A DNA stretch of 64,000 nt, taken from Bactericera cockerelli. Taxonomy: Eukaryota > Arthropoda > Insecta > Hemiptera > Triozidae. This document shows, piece after piece, positions 10,893 to 21,408 of the stretch. Under the pieces are notes generated by a model. It saw only the letters and a program-made list of their open reading frames with translations. It was not told the DNA's origin and made no database searches. Both the position numbers and the translations under genes were made by a program. The stretch is from positions 23,906,383 through 23,970,382 of the forward strand of contig CM044956.1 of NCBI GenBank assembly GCA_024516035.1, read 5' to 3'. Numbering within the stretch: the stretch's first letter is position 1; every line of letters begins with the position of its first letter.

Positions 10893-11696
10893 GAGGTAAT
10901 TTTGGTTGGTTACAGTTTTTGTAATTTTCTATAACTTCACACGAGCACCAAGGTTTATCCTTGAAAATATTGGTGGCTTAAACTTTTTCTTTCTCATCAT
11001 CTCTATTTTTTGGTACAATATTTCTTAATTATTGTACCTTTATTTTTTTCCTTTAAGCTTAATATACCTGGTTTCTTCTTTCTAGTTGTTTTTGGTACAT
11101 GGTTTGCCTATCCTGCCATTGGGTTATGGATATAAAGTGATAGTTAATAGTCCTCAAGTACTATTAATGGGGGGAATCGGTTCTGGGCTTAGGTATTATT
11201 ATTTATTTATTTTCGGCAAAATATTACCAAAGTTGGTATCGAACTTGCGGCCTAGTGGTTCGAAAACGCGTTACAAAACAAGTAATTGAAAAGAAAATAA
11301 ACTAGAGTGCAACCACAACACTTTCCTTATCACTTGAAGAGAAGTCAGTTAGACATCTAATTTAGTTATTTCCTGTTTATGCCTATCAAGATTTGCATGC
11401 AAAATACTGACGAAAAGAAATGAATTCCTAAGTCTTTGACAAATCGTCTTGTGCACCCGAATGCAAAAAAATGGAACAACCATATTCTTTAGAATAAAAT
11501 ACAAAAAAAAATCAACTTTCTAACTTCAGAGATAGAATAAATTTAAAATGGGTAAATCTTCCATAAGAACCCATGTTAATTTCGAAATTTCACGTGAAAA
11601 ATTCTTCACGAAAAATGGCCGCCAAGTTGAAGGCCTGCCTCAGATCTCAGCACATAAATTTAGATATCTATCTTGTTAATCTATGGAGAAATGACT
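10893..11696. other. Intergenic, nothing recognised
   Basis: AT-rich DNA between the MITE and the hAT-like element. The open frame at 11086-11289 shows no domain. Confidence 0.35.
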
Positions 11697-12035
11697 GTTC
11701 AGTTCAGTGTTGCCAACCGTAGGGATAAATCCCTACATGTAGGGATTTTTTCTGCATTTTTGATGATGTAGGGACGGATATTTTGAAAATGCCCTAAACG
11801 TAGGGATTTTTGGGAACAGCCAAAAAACAGTCAAAGTACAGGTATCGCAGGGTAGCATGGCGTATGAACCTCCCCTCTCGCGCCGAATTAAGTTAAAAAT
11901 GAGGGGAAAAATGCGGCGGCTTTTAGGTTTGTAAGATCAAATAATATGAGGTTATACAATAATCTAATTTGGGAATTTCTCTGTCTCGAACAAGGGGTCA
12001 ATAAGAACTAGACTCTTCAAAAACATGACAAGATA

Positions 12036-12545
12036 ATTGTGTTAGGTAACGTCTAACCTTTGGTATCTTTATTTTCAAATCATAACACTATTACAACGAT
12101 GATAGTATGATGCAATTTAAATAAGGTAGATAAACAAAAATTCTAAATATAAACATATTACTTTTAGGGGTTCCAGACTGTCATTGTGTTAGGTAACGTC
12201 TAACCTTTGGTATCTTTATTTTGAAATCATAACAATATTACAACGATGATAGTATGATGCAATTTAAATAAGGTAGATAAACAAAAATTCTAAAAATAAA
12301 CATATTACTTTTAGGGGTTCCAGACTGTCATTGTGTTAGGTAACGTCTAACCTTTGGTATCTTTATTTTCAAATCATAACAATATTACAACGATGATAGT
12401 ATGATGCAATTTAAATAAGGTAGATAAACAAAAATTCTAAATATAAACATATTACTTTTAGGGGTTCCAGACTGTCATTGTGTTAGGTAACGTCTAACCT
12501 TTGGTATCTTTATTTTGAAATCATAACAATATTAAAACAATTTAA
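12036..12545. repeat. 147-bp tandem repeat, ~3.5 copies
   Basis: Unit starts ATTGTGTTAGGTAACGTCTA at 12036, 12183, 12330 and 12477, so the period is exactly 147 bp. Copies differ at a handful of positions and the last is truncated after about 65 bp. It is non-coding and lies inside the hAT-like element. Confidence 0.9.
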
Positions 12546-12667
12546 GTCAGGTAGATAAACAAAAATTCAATGTAAAATATAAACAGGCAGGCATCAGCTA
12601 GTTCAATATGAAGGTAAACAAAATAAGTTAAACAAAATTCAATTTAAAGGTGTTATTTTTACAAGTG

Positions 12668-12900
12668 ACTAGCGGGCTGTCGCCCGCTTTGCGGGCCGAG
12701 GCATGGCCGTGAAAGCAAAAAATCCTTTTTCGCCAATGGCAGGTGTTGTAGTGGGAATTTCAAAAAATCCCGTCTTATTGCACATCTAGACTATAAGACA
12801 AAGCTACCTACCAAATTTCAGATTCCTAGGACTTACGGTTTCGGCTGTAGAGCGATGATCATTCAGTGGTCAGTGACTTTGACATTTATATATTAAGATA
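12668..12900 (+). mobile_element. RTE-like retroelement 3'-end/SINE fragment
   Basis: It begins ACTAGCGGGCTGTCGCCCGC and ends near ATATATTAAGATAG. Related starts occur at 33363 (ACTAGCCGTTTGCCCGTGCT) and 40417 (ACTAGCGGGTTACACCCGCA). Such 'ACTAGC...CCCGC' to 'TATATAGAGAT' ends are common in insect genomes. The assignment to an RTE-type LINE is from general familiarity only. Confidence 0.4.
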
Positions 12901-12902
12901 GG

Positions 12903-12975
12903 AAGGGCATCCAGCCATAAAAAACGTGCTCCACCCTACCAACCTCAACCATGAGGTTGAACAATGCCGACCCCA
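12903..12975 (+). mobile_element. Fragment of SINE family 2
   Basis: AAGGGCATCCAGCCATAAAA and CAACCTCAACCATGAGGTTG are the inverse of the 3' half of the SINE at 29506-29862. The tRNA-like head is missing. Confidence 0.6.
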
Positions 12976-13023
12976 AAAGCAACATAAGCTAATATGGGAT
13001 AAAGGCAAGGGAGATATATATTT

Positions 13024-14430
13024 TTACAAGTTTTCAATCCCACTCAGACTGCCATCGGATTCCACTTCTGAGCTTGAACTCTCACTACTCGAATCCCCCG
13101 TTGAATTTATCACAATTTCTTCGGATATGCGGTCAAGATGAGGTTCCCGTTCCATATATTCCTCTTCTATTTTCCTGGTATGGTTGCAGCAACTTCGCCA
13201 TTGCTCCTCAGTAATGTTATCACATTCTTCCGTGACTAGTTTTGTCACTTCACTCATTGAAAAGTTAACATTTTTTTTGGCTACTCTACCTTTCAATTGA
13301 CTCCATATCAGTTCGATTGGATTCAAGTCTGGATGATAGGGAGGTAGTCTCAAAGCAGAATGGCCGGCCTTGGCAAGAATGGTATCTATTTTGAATGTTT
13401 TGTGTATTGGCTTGAACAATTTGATCAGAGTATACAGCTGAGGTTTCAACATGGACTCTGAGTGAGGTATATTACGCTCAGAAAGCCACTTCACCATTTC
13501 GGACTTTCTACTGGCAGACGTTGGGGCACGGTTTTCTTGCACATTGTGATAAGGTGCATTATCGATAACAACAACTGAGTTGGTTGGGAGATTTGGGGAC
13601 AGTCTCTCTTGAATCCATTTTTGATAATTTTCGAAGTTCATGTCGTCATGATAATCTCCACTTTTTCTCCCCGACTGAAATGTTAAGAGCGCGCCTTTAA
13701 CAAAGCCATTCTCGTTTCCAGCGTGGACAATGATTAGTCGATTCCCTTTAGATATGGGCGCTTTTAATCCTTCCACACTCGAATCACTCCAGGCCTTGTT
13801 CGTTGTAGTAGTTGAATGGACGTAGCTTGCGTCCATGAAAAATACTGGCCTACCTTCAGCCCTGTAGTCTTTCAACTTTTGTAAATAGTTGAGTCTCAGA
13901 TTACGAATTTCCATTTTTTCAATTAACACTTTTCTGTTGTTTTCAGATCTTCTCCAGCGATAACCCATTTTCTTCATAATTTTCCTAAGTGTGCTTTCAC
14001 CTCCTTGAAAATTTATTTTTTCTTTCAATGCACAGAACAGCGCGTTGACGGTTGGGCGTTCTTTATGGGTTCTGTGGAAGTCGTTTATTGTTCTCCTCAT
14101 CACACCAAGATCAAAATCATCAAGATCCGATTTTGGATTGATTCTAATCCGTTTCTTGTTCGGAGTCCGAAACTTTGCATTATTCTCATTACCTTCTTTT
14201 AGAATCCGTTGTACGGATCTTATTGAGACACCTGTCGCTTTCTGGACCCGCTCTTGAACGCGACTCAGATTTGAGATATTCCCTGTTTTGGCTTCTTCTT
14301 TCATGAAGCGGTATACATTTGCCACTATTTCCCGAGATTGGCTATTAAGTACCGTTTTTCCCCGTGTTAACTTTGACTTTGCTACACTTCCTGCACTCAT
14401 TGTAAAATGTTCAAATCCTCTCGAATCCAA
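13024..14430 (-). CDS. DD82E transposase, IS630/Tc1/mariner group, intact
   Basis: Uninterrupted 468-residue ORF. Residues ~25-80 form a helix-turn-helix DNA-binding region (RSVQRILKEG at its end). A spacer rich in Arg/Lys follows, then an RNase-H-like DDE catalytic core. The catalytic residues I can place are Asp200 in FFMDASYVH, Asp290 in VVIDNAPYHN and Glu373 in HPDLNPIELIW. Exactly 82 residues lie between the second Asp and the Glu, against 34-41 in ordinary Tc1/mariner enzymes; the extra ~45 residues (about 315-360) form an insertion. The PYHPDLNPIE block is classic for this group. The C-terminus is a Ser/Glu-rich acidic tail. Both Met1 and Met11 are plausible starts. I recall a DD82E group named Sailor, which this would fit. 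Its own TIRs were not found. Confidence 0.85.
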   Translation of the reverse strand: MDSRGFEHFTMSAGSVAKSKLTRGKTVLNSQSREIVANVYRFMKEEAKTGNISNLSRVQERVQKATGVSIRSVQRILKEGNENNAKFRTPNKKRIRINPKSDLDDFDLGVMRRTINDFHRTHKERPTVNALFCALKEKINFQGGESTLRKIMKKMGYRWRRSENNRKVLIEKMEIRNLRLNYLQKLKDYRAEGRPVFFMDASYVHSTTTTNKAWSDSSVEGLKAPISKGNRLIIVHAGNENGFVKGALLTFQSGRKSGDYHDDMNFENYQKWIQERLSPNLPTNSVVVIDNAPYHNVQENRAPTSASRKSEMVKWLSERNIPHSESMLKPQLYTLIKLFKPIHKTFKIDTILAKAGHSALRLPPYHPDLNPIELIWSQLKGRVAKKNVNFSMSEVTKLVTEECDNITEEQWRSCCNHTRKIEEEYMEREPHLDRISEEIVINSTGDSSSESSSSEVESDGSLSGIENL

Positions 14431-15436
14431 ATATTTGAGAATAAATTAAATAAATGTATAAGAAATAATAACCTTTTATTTTTTTAAAATAATAAAAAAA
14501 TATTAAAAAATTAGATTATTATAATATTTACACTTTCTTATTTTATTTAGGTTAAAAAAAAAATTAATTATAATTATTATAAATATTCACGTATAATTAA
14601 AAGCACTTTGTTTTTTTAGGGTTCAAAAATTATATTATTATATTAAAAATTATTAAAGAATTAGATTATTAGAATATAATTACATATTATAATATCCGTT
14701 GAAAATTAAAAAGCACGACATTTAGCCCAGGCAAATTAGTGCTCTAGCGGCAAAAAATTGCTCAATAGCTGGAAATCGTTTTAAATCCTTAAAGGGGTCC
14801 TGAATAATGGGTATATGAGTTTGCGACAGATTTTAGGTTGTGCTTCCGAGTTTAGGGCCTAAATAGTGCAAATTTTTTGCACTTTTCTTAAAATTGCGCT
14901 TATAACTCAAAATGTATTTATTCTACAGAAAATTTTACTCAGTTCTTATCTAAGGAGTATAAAATTATGCGTCTAATGACGTTTGAATCATTCAAATAAG
15001 TTAAGCCGCTCAGCCACAATCGCTCCTCAAAGATGGGTCATTTTTTCAAACATAGCTCAAATTTTGAAAATTCTCAATTTTTAACGCCTGTAAGTCAAAA
15101 AGGACTGCACCAATTGAAAAATTTAATAGCATCGAACTTGTAGAAAATGTAATTTTAAGTAAAATACTGTTTGAAATTTGAAATTTGCTTACTCCAGTGC
15201 TGAGATATGAATTATAAACCGCAAGAGTTCCTAGCGCCAAATTTTCGCTAAGGCAGTGCAACGCAAAAAACTTCGTCTGAACTATAAAATTATCACATTC
15301 TTACAACTTTTCAAGCAAAACTGAACGTTATGTACTGAATTCAGTCGAATAGGTAGTTTAAAATTTTGAGAAACTTGCACTGAATTTTACTAAGATCTGT
15401 TTACTGAACATGTGATTTCAAGACAGCAGGCACACT

Positions 15437-15991
15437 ATGGAGGATGTAACTTGTTTTATATGCGGGAACATTGTGCAAGAAGGAGCGGATAGAGGAATAT
15501 TAAAGAAAAAGTCACTTCGAACGTTCATTGAGGCCAGCAGGAGGAGGAATGATTGGCATCACACGTGGTTACAGACTCAGAAATCTACGCTATACTTCAC
15601 GAGAAGTGTCGCAAAGGTGTCTTCACGAAGAAGTCAAACAAGCCGTGTGACAAGAGGCCGTGAGGAAATAACAAAATTCAACTTTAAGGAGCTCTGCTTC
15701 TACTGTGGAAAAGATGCCTCTGAAAGCTTCAAGGCTAAACAGAAAAAGCTTCCTCTCCATAGACGTGAAACAGTGCGTGAAATTCAGACACAAGAAATAA
15801 TGCAAAAAATTAAAGGTTCTGCAATTGCCAGAGGAGATGAAATGGGGGCGGTGGTATTGCGTAGGATGGCAACTGAATCAGACCTCGGAGCCGCTGAAGG
15901 CAAGTACGATTCTTGTCGTGGTATGTTCTTTAATTCACGCCCATCTATGGATCCTGATGCAGCTCAAGGTATATCTGGACGAGGGGAGTGA
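15437..15991 (+). CDS. Transposon-associated Cys-rich protein, N-terminal part (left arm copy)
   Basis: 184-residue frame inside the left arm. It begins MEDVTCFICGNIVQEGAD (a CxxC pair) and continues with a RTFIEASRRRNDWHHTWLQT block. A second CxxC follows (ELCFYCGKDASESF), then EGKYDSCRGMF. Paired CxxC and H-C motifs at this spacing look like zinc-binding N-terminal domains found in uncharacterised arthropod transposon proteins. By comparison with the right-arm copy, this copy has lost part of the middle (HEKCRKGVY is garbled to TRSVAKVSS). It is therefore probably frameshifted or partly deleted. No promoter or intron is evident. I do not know its biochemical role. Confidence 0.5.
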   Translation: MEDVTCFICGNIVQEGADRGILKKKSLRTFIEASRRRNDWHHTWLQTQKSTLYFTRSVAKVSSRRSQTSRVTRGREEITKFNFKELCFYCGKDASESFKAKQKKLPLHRRETVREIQTQEIMQKIKGSAIARGDEMGAVVLRRMATESDLGAAEGKYDSCRGMFFNSRPSMDPDAAQGISGRGE

Positions 15992-16564
15992 ATTAATGTA
16001 GTAACTGGGGCTTTGAAGCCGGAAGACCTAAGTTTCCCAGTTACTGGGGTTTAACGAAGAAAAGGCCGCTGCTTCAATAACGCTACTACGAAAGGTGTAG
16101 GTATTAAAGAGTATTAAATTTACACGGAAAGATAAAAGGAAGAAATAAACTACTACTATGAAATGAGATTGGATGGTCTTACCTTGAGTACTTGTACCAA
16201 GTACTTACGCCTTTAGAAGGGGGTCAAAGGTGGTAGATCGAGGAAGGAGAGAAGACGTACCCTGACCACTGGATGTTACAATCTGAACGAGGCATCGTCG
16301 TTCCCAATCTATCGTACCGAATCTCTAGCTTTCTTTGTAAGATCATATGATATGCCTATCATCTGATATCGAAGTGTTATCTCTAACAGTTAGGGGCGTA
16401 GAGATCGAGTGATATGCGCGGGGTAAGTTTGGAGGCAATTCAAACTGGAGTCACATGGCGTGAATAGGGAGAGTTCGCTCAAACTGGTTACTAGTGGGAT
16501 TAATTTCACCTTCAGTATGGAGGTTCTAGGTACTAACGACTTCTTAGGAGTGAAGCACTGAATA

Positions 16565-16717
16565 CCCCCCCCCCCCCCCCCCCCCCCCCCATAACATGGA
16601 ACGTATCATGGCCTTATCATCACTAAAAATTCATTAACTCAATTCGTATATTATGACATCGCCGATATAAACATGGATACCATTGATGGCCATGATACGT
16701 TCTATGCCATGGGGGGG
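16565..16717. mobile_element. Small MITE headed by a 26-nt C run
   Basis: Twenty-six consecutive C, then ATAACATGGAACGTATCATG on the left. The inverse on the right ends CTATGCCATGGGGGGGTGG. The arms are about 28 bp plus the C/G homopolymer. It is inserted in the centre of the fold-back element. Confidence 0.6.
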
Positions 16718-16833
16718 TGGAATAGAATAGAATAGAAATTACCTTGTTTATACTGCCGAGGTGAGACTAAAAAGTGGTTCACTCCTAAGAAGTCGTTAGT
16801 ACCCAGAACCTCCATATCTTTTCCACAGTGGAA

Positions 16834-17040
16834 TCAGAGCTCCTTGAAGTTGAATTTTGGTATTTCCTCACGGCCTCTTGTAACACGGCTTCCGTTTCTT
16901 GCTTCTTTTTCGGCCTTTACAGTGTTTGACTCCTTCGTGTAGACACCTTTGCGACACTTCTCGTGAAGTATAACAAATTTCTGAGTCTGTAACCACGTGT
17001 GATGCCCATCATTTCTCCTCCTGCTGTCCTCAATGAACAT
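16834..17040 (-). pseudogene. Right-arm copy of the Cys-rich transposon ORF
   Basis: The minus-strand frame reads FIEDSRRRNDGHHTWLQTQK, ILHEKCRKGVYTKESNTVKA, then SRVTRGREEIPKFNFKEL. It is the inverted duplicate of the ORF at 15437 and keeps the HEKC segment lost there. The upstream part (MEDV... region) is separated from it by the SINE at 17091-17370, and the frame is open for only 68 codons. Confidence 0.6.
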
Positions 17041-17090
17041 TCGAAGTGACTTTTCTTTAATATTCCTCTATCTTTTCCTTTAATATGTTG

Positions 17091-17370
17091 TAGTCACTGT
17101 AGCCGAGTGACTTAGCGCGCTAGGCATTGCACGCATGGTGACCTGGGTGCAATTCCCAGCGGGATGGTATTTTTTCTGCTCTGTACTTGGATTTCGGGGT
17201 CCACTCATACTTCGTGAGTCGTGAGGGAAAAAGAGTAGCTGCTTTGATATGAAGCAGCGAGCAGTGGCTGAATCATAGGCACACAAATAATCCAAGATAT
17301 TGTAAATTAAACTGGCAAAGTTCTATGATTCTGCGCTACCCACTAAAATTGTGACATAACAACACAAAGA
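17091..17370 (+). mobile_element. tRNA-derived SINE, family 1
   Basis: It starts TAGTCACTGTAGCCGAGTGA with a tRNA-like A box and a degraded B box (GGGTGCAATTCCC). It ends near TGCGCTACCCACTAAAATTG. It is inserted in the right arm of the fold-back element. Confidence 0.75.
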
Positions 17371-18714
17371 AAATGCATTTTTATTATTATATTATTAATA
17401 TTCCCTCTTGCACAATGTTGCCGCATATAAAACAAGTTATGTACATCCTGCATAGTGTGCCTGCTGTCTTGAAATCACATGTTCAGTAAAGATCTTAGTA
17501 AAATTCAGTGCAAGTTTCTCAAAATTTTAAACTACCTATTCGACTGAATTCAGTACATAACGTTCAGTTTTGCTTGAAAAGTTGTAAGAATGTGATAATT
17601 TTATAGTTCAGACGAATTTTTTTGCGTTGCACTGCCTTAGCGAAAATTTGGCGCTAGGAACTCTTTCGGTTTAAAATTCATATCTCAGCACTGGAGTGAG
17701 CAAATTTCAAATTTCAAACAGTATTTTACTTAAAATTACATTTTCTACAAGTTCGATGCTATTAAATTTTTCAATTGGTGCAGTCCTTTTTGACTTACAG
17801 GCGTTAAAAGTTGAGAATTTTCAAAATTTGAGCTATGTTTGAAAAAATGACCCATCTTTGAGGAGCGATTGTGGCTGAACGGCTTAACTCATTTTAATGA
17901 TTCAAACGTCATTAGACGCATAATTTTATACTCCTTAGATAAGAACTGAGTAAAATTTTCTGTAGAATAAATACATTTTGAGTTATAAGCGCAATTTTAA
18001 AAAAAGTGCAAAAAATTTGCACTATTTAGGCCCTAAACTCGGAAGCACAACCTAAAATCTGTCGCAAACTCATATACCCATTATTCAGGACCCCTTTAAG
18101 GGTTTAAAACGATTTCCAGCTATTGAGCAATTTTTTGCCGCTAGACCCCATTTTAGCACTAATTTGCCTGGGCTAATTTGAATTAATAATGAAATGAAAA
18201 ATAATGACAAAATCTCAGTATGATGATAGTATTATTATGATGGTTATAAGAGTTGATGAAAAACTGGTTCTCTAAAACACCGAAGTACTTCTTAGCACAC
18301 TATTCCTATTTTAAACTCGAGCCGCATTTTCATAAAATCGTTTACTGCGCAGCTCGAGTTCATACGCCATCCTACATTGCGATACCTGTACCTAGGTACT
18401 CTGTCAATCCTGTCTAGAAAGAAATAAAAAAAATAATAATACCTACTAAAAAAACTATAAATTCAACTTGAGAAATTGTATCTAATACCTTTTATGGTTT
18501 TTTTTTTTTTTTTCTTCTTATTTTCCTCTTTCCTCCCTTTTTAGTGACGTGGAACAAAAAACAGAGGTAAATACTTATTTATATTATTTATATATTAATA
18601 ATAATGCATCAAATATTGGACCTAAAAATGTAGGGATATTTTCCTAAAAGTAGGGATTTTTTTTGCTTCTGGTAGGGATTTTCTCAAAAACTAGTTGGCA
18701 ACACTGGTTCAGTT

Positions 18715-19231
18715 CGAGATTGGTGTCATTTTATGATCTCAGTGCGGTGACTCCATAGATTGATAACTTTTGTGATAAGGGAGATTACGTTGATAACAGT
18801 TATATCTAACCAAATTGTATCATAGTGGTGATAACCATTTATTTCTAATTCTTTAAAGTACTTTAAACTCAGTGTGCCTTGAGGTTTTGAATCAAACTGA
18901 GTGGAACAGTAAGTTTTGTTGCAATTTTCATTTTTTTTTATTTTTATTTTTTTATAATGATAGAGCCTTTTAGTAACCATTTTTCTTCTTATTAAATTGG
19001 TGGAGTTATAATCAATTTATTTCACTGATCTGATTGTATTGAAATGTACTGTTGGCATCTCAAAGCTGTCTTGTCAGATATGTTTTTCCTCAAGAATTCA
19101 TCATTATATTGGTCAATGGTACATGCAATCATGAAGGTACAGCAGTCATGTCAGTATGAGAATAAAAGGAACAAGAAAGTAGATAAGTGTACTGGGTTGC
19201 AAAGATGGTGCTGGGATGTATGTTTGAAATG

Positions 19232-19263
<32 letters not shown>

Positions 19264-19831
19264 GCAATAGAAATTGTTCATAATGAACTTCAAGGGACCG
19301 GACAGACTTGTTCCTTATAGCCAATTTTCACTATAACTGATATATTGTCTATAAGGTACAAGTTCACTATATCCGATATGTATCACTTATAGAGAATAAT
19401 GTAGGCACGTTAACAGGAAACTTTGTAATATATGAAAAATATACATTTATGTATGTATTTATGCAGATACAGGTACATCATAGATAATCCACTAATTCAA
19501 AATCTGAAACAATACTAACTTCTAGGTGCTAATAAAACAAGTTTATATCTATGCTGAACTAACATATTTATAAACTTATATCTATGTTAGTTATCTTTGC
19601 TAGTAGGTATTAGTTACCTATTATTTCTATCAAAGAGAATAGGTACCTAATACCTGAAACTAAAGAGACCATTACCCTTGGGTAGTGGCTTGAAAAAAAA
19701 ACTAACTAAATAAAGATCTCTTATTCCAGATGTGCCTTAATTTGAAATCATAGCCAGCTTTTGGTTTTTGATAAAATCATCAATAGCAAGTTTCATCAAT
19801 CTGTTACGTAAACAGTTTTGCAATTTCTTGT
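18715..19831. other. Intergenic and upstream region of Preb
   Basis: No gene of its own. A run of about 29 T ends at 19260. The promoter and 5' UTR of Preb are expected near the right end. I see no convincing core promoter element. Confidence 0.35.
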
Positions 19832-19966
19832 ATGATGGGCAAAGTCAAAGGTGTTGTATTGACAATGGTCAACTTCCCTCTATACACAATTCAAATGGTG
19901 ACAAGTCATCATGTGCTGGTAGGGGGAGGAGGAGGTTCTGCCAAGACTGGAGTTACAAATGGATTC
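19832..19966 (+). CDS. Preb: Preb (Sec12) exon 1, N-terminus and Gly-rich loop
   Basis: First coding exon of the prolactin regulatory element-binding protein, the animal Sec12. It is an ER membrane WD40 protein that loads GTP onto Sar1 to start COPII coat assembly at ER exit sites. It encodes MMGKVKGVVL..., FPLYTIQM, then VLVGGGGGSAKTGVTNG. The Gly-rich loop corresponds to the potassium-binding K loop of yeast Sec12, which contacts Sar1. Two ATGs stand in tandem at 19832 and 19835; either could be the start. The donor is F|GTAAGT, phase 0. With exons at 20824, 22166, 23346, 26462 and 28540 the protein is 444 residues (human about 417). Confidence 0.88.
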
Positions 19967-20823
19967 GTAAGTATTTTTGCTTTCTATCAAACAACATTTG
20001 TGAAATATATAAATAGAATTTTCATTATAATTAATACCAAGGTAGGTACCTGAGACTTTTTAGTCCATATGCACCCAAATACTGATTTATTGAGTATGAT
20101 TTTTTTTATCTATTTTATGTATCTAGGGGTACTAGAGTTAAAAATATTATCAGTGTGCTGGTGAAAGTGATAAATTCAAGATTTCAAGTTAGGTATTGTA
20201 CTATGTATTTTTGTTTGTTGCACTGAATCCAATGGAACCATTATCTTTGACCTACAACAGGCTAAAAACATTTTTGTTTAAGTCCTGAAAGCTCAAAAAA
20301 TGAGACTCTAATTTATTCTTTTGGGCTGAGACTCTAATTGTTCCCCGGTGAAGCTGACACAGTTCCTGTAGTAAGAATCAGAGGATACAAAATTATAAAT
20401 GAATGTCCAAATTTTAAAATTTGAGCTTTTTCACTCTCAAATCTGGATATCCCAATAGAATTAGGTTAATGAAGTTCAACCTTTTTTTTATTTTCAAGCT
20501 GCTGAAGCTATTGCCCTAATAGATATCTGTAATGAAAATTCTTGGAATCACCAAATAATGCACAAAAGGTTTTGTTCCAAATAGTTTTTGTCCCCACGTC
20601 CTGAAAGACAATGAAAGATTATTTTTTTCGTAAACAGATTACTTTTTTTGTGAACAGATGGCTACAATGTGGTTAGGTTTTGATAGAAAAATACCATGGT
20701 TAACAACAAAAAAACTTTTGACATTTCAAAAGTATATTGTGATGTTGTGTGATAGATACATATCCTACATCCTCAATTTCTCATCTTTAACACAGTTCAG
20801 AGTGAAATATTTCTACTTTGCAG

Positions 20824-21408
20824 GAACTCTTTGAACTTGGTCATGATGGTAAGCAATTCTATGTAGAGGACAGAGTAAGGCATGATACTGGGGACAATGT
20901 TGTGATGAACTGTGATGTTCATTCCAGTGGAACCAAGATCTATGTGGTAGCAGGACAAGAAAACCATAGTCAGCTATATAAAATATTGGGCGAGTTCCAA
21001 ACAGCAAATGGTAACGTCAAGTCAAATCATGATAGTGAAAATCCTGTAGATTCCACAGTAAGGAAACGGAAAGAAAATGTTAAGAAAAAAGAGGAATCTG
21101 AAAGAAATTTGAAAGAAACCATTACAAAAAATAAAAATAAGGTAGATAAAGATATTCCAAGCCAAAATGGTGTTGAAAAAAAATTGAGATTTGCATTCAA
21201 AACTCTAGATAGTGTTCAGACAGTATCTTTGGGAGAGGATCCATTACAACGGGTTGTGAGAGTTAGTCGAAATCATAGTCTGATGGTGACTGGAGGCACA
21301 GACGGACACCTGACACTGTGGTCATTCCCCAAGATGGAACAGCTGCTTCACATTGAAGCTCATGGAAAAGAAGTGGATGATGTGGATTTTAGCATATCAG
21401 GAGAACAG
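20824..21408 (+). CDS. Preb: Preb (Sec12) exon 2, WD40 blades and Lys-rich insert
   Basis: The acceptor is CTTTGCAG and the donor CAG|GTGAGT, with phase 0 at both ends (195 codons). It contains the early propeller blades: CDVHSSGTKIYVVAGQENH, then after a linker RVSRNHSLMVTGGTDGHL, LTLWSFPKMEQLLHIEAHGK, DVDFSISGEQ. The TGGTDGHLTLWS block is a canonical WD repeat and the most conserved part of PREB. A 55-residue highly charged insert (SDSTVRKRKENVKKKEE-like, Lys/Glu/Asn-rich) sits between blades, where the vertebrate protein also has a low-complexity loop. Confidence 0.9.

Larger units (their letters stand above)
14722..18176. mobile_element. Fold-back element with ~1-kb inverted arms
   Basis: It starts TTAGCCCAGGCAAATTAGTG and ends with the inverse (CACTAATTTGCCTGGGCTAA). 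The left arm (14722 to about 15720) and right arm (about 16774-18176) are inverted copies over roughly a kilobase; the right arm carries a SINE at 17091-17370. A further inverted pair flanks the centre (16517-16560 and 16774-16818). Each arm carries a copy of the same zinc-finger-like ORF. There are no recognisable catalytic genes and the target duplication is unclear. Confidence 0.75.
11705..18706. mobile_element. hAT-like transposon, ~7.0 kb, with nested insertions
   Basis: The ends are CAGTGTTGCCAAC (11705-11717) and its exact inverse GTTGGCAACACTG (18694-18706). They are flanked by an identical 8-bp duplication, GTTCAGTT (11697-11704 and 18707-18714). An 8-bp duplication and CAG...CTG ends are typical of the hAT superfamily. 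Both subterminal regions repeat TAGGGAT words. A further inner inverted match joins 11840-11875 to 18358-18395 (GGTATCGCAGGGTAGCATGG against its inverse). No hAT transposase (RNase H/BED) is seen inside; the contents are later insertions. Confidence 0.75.
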
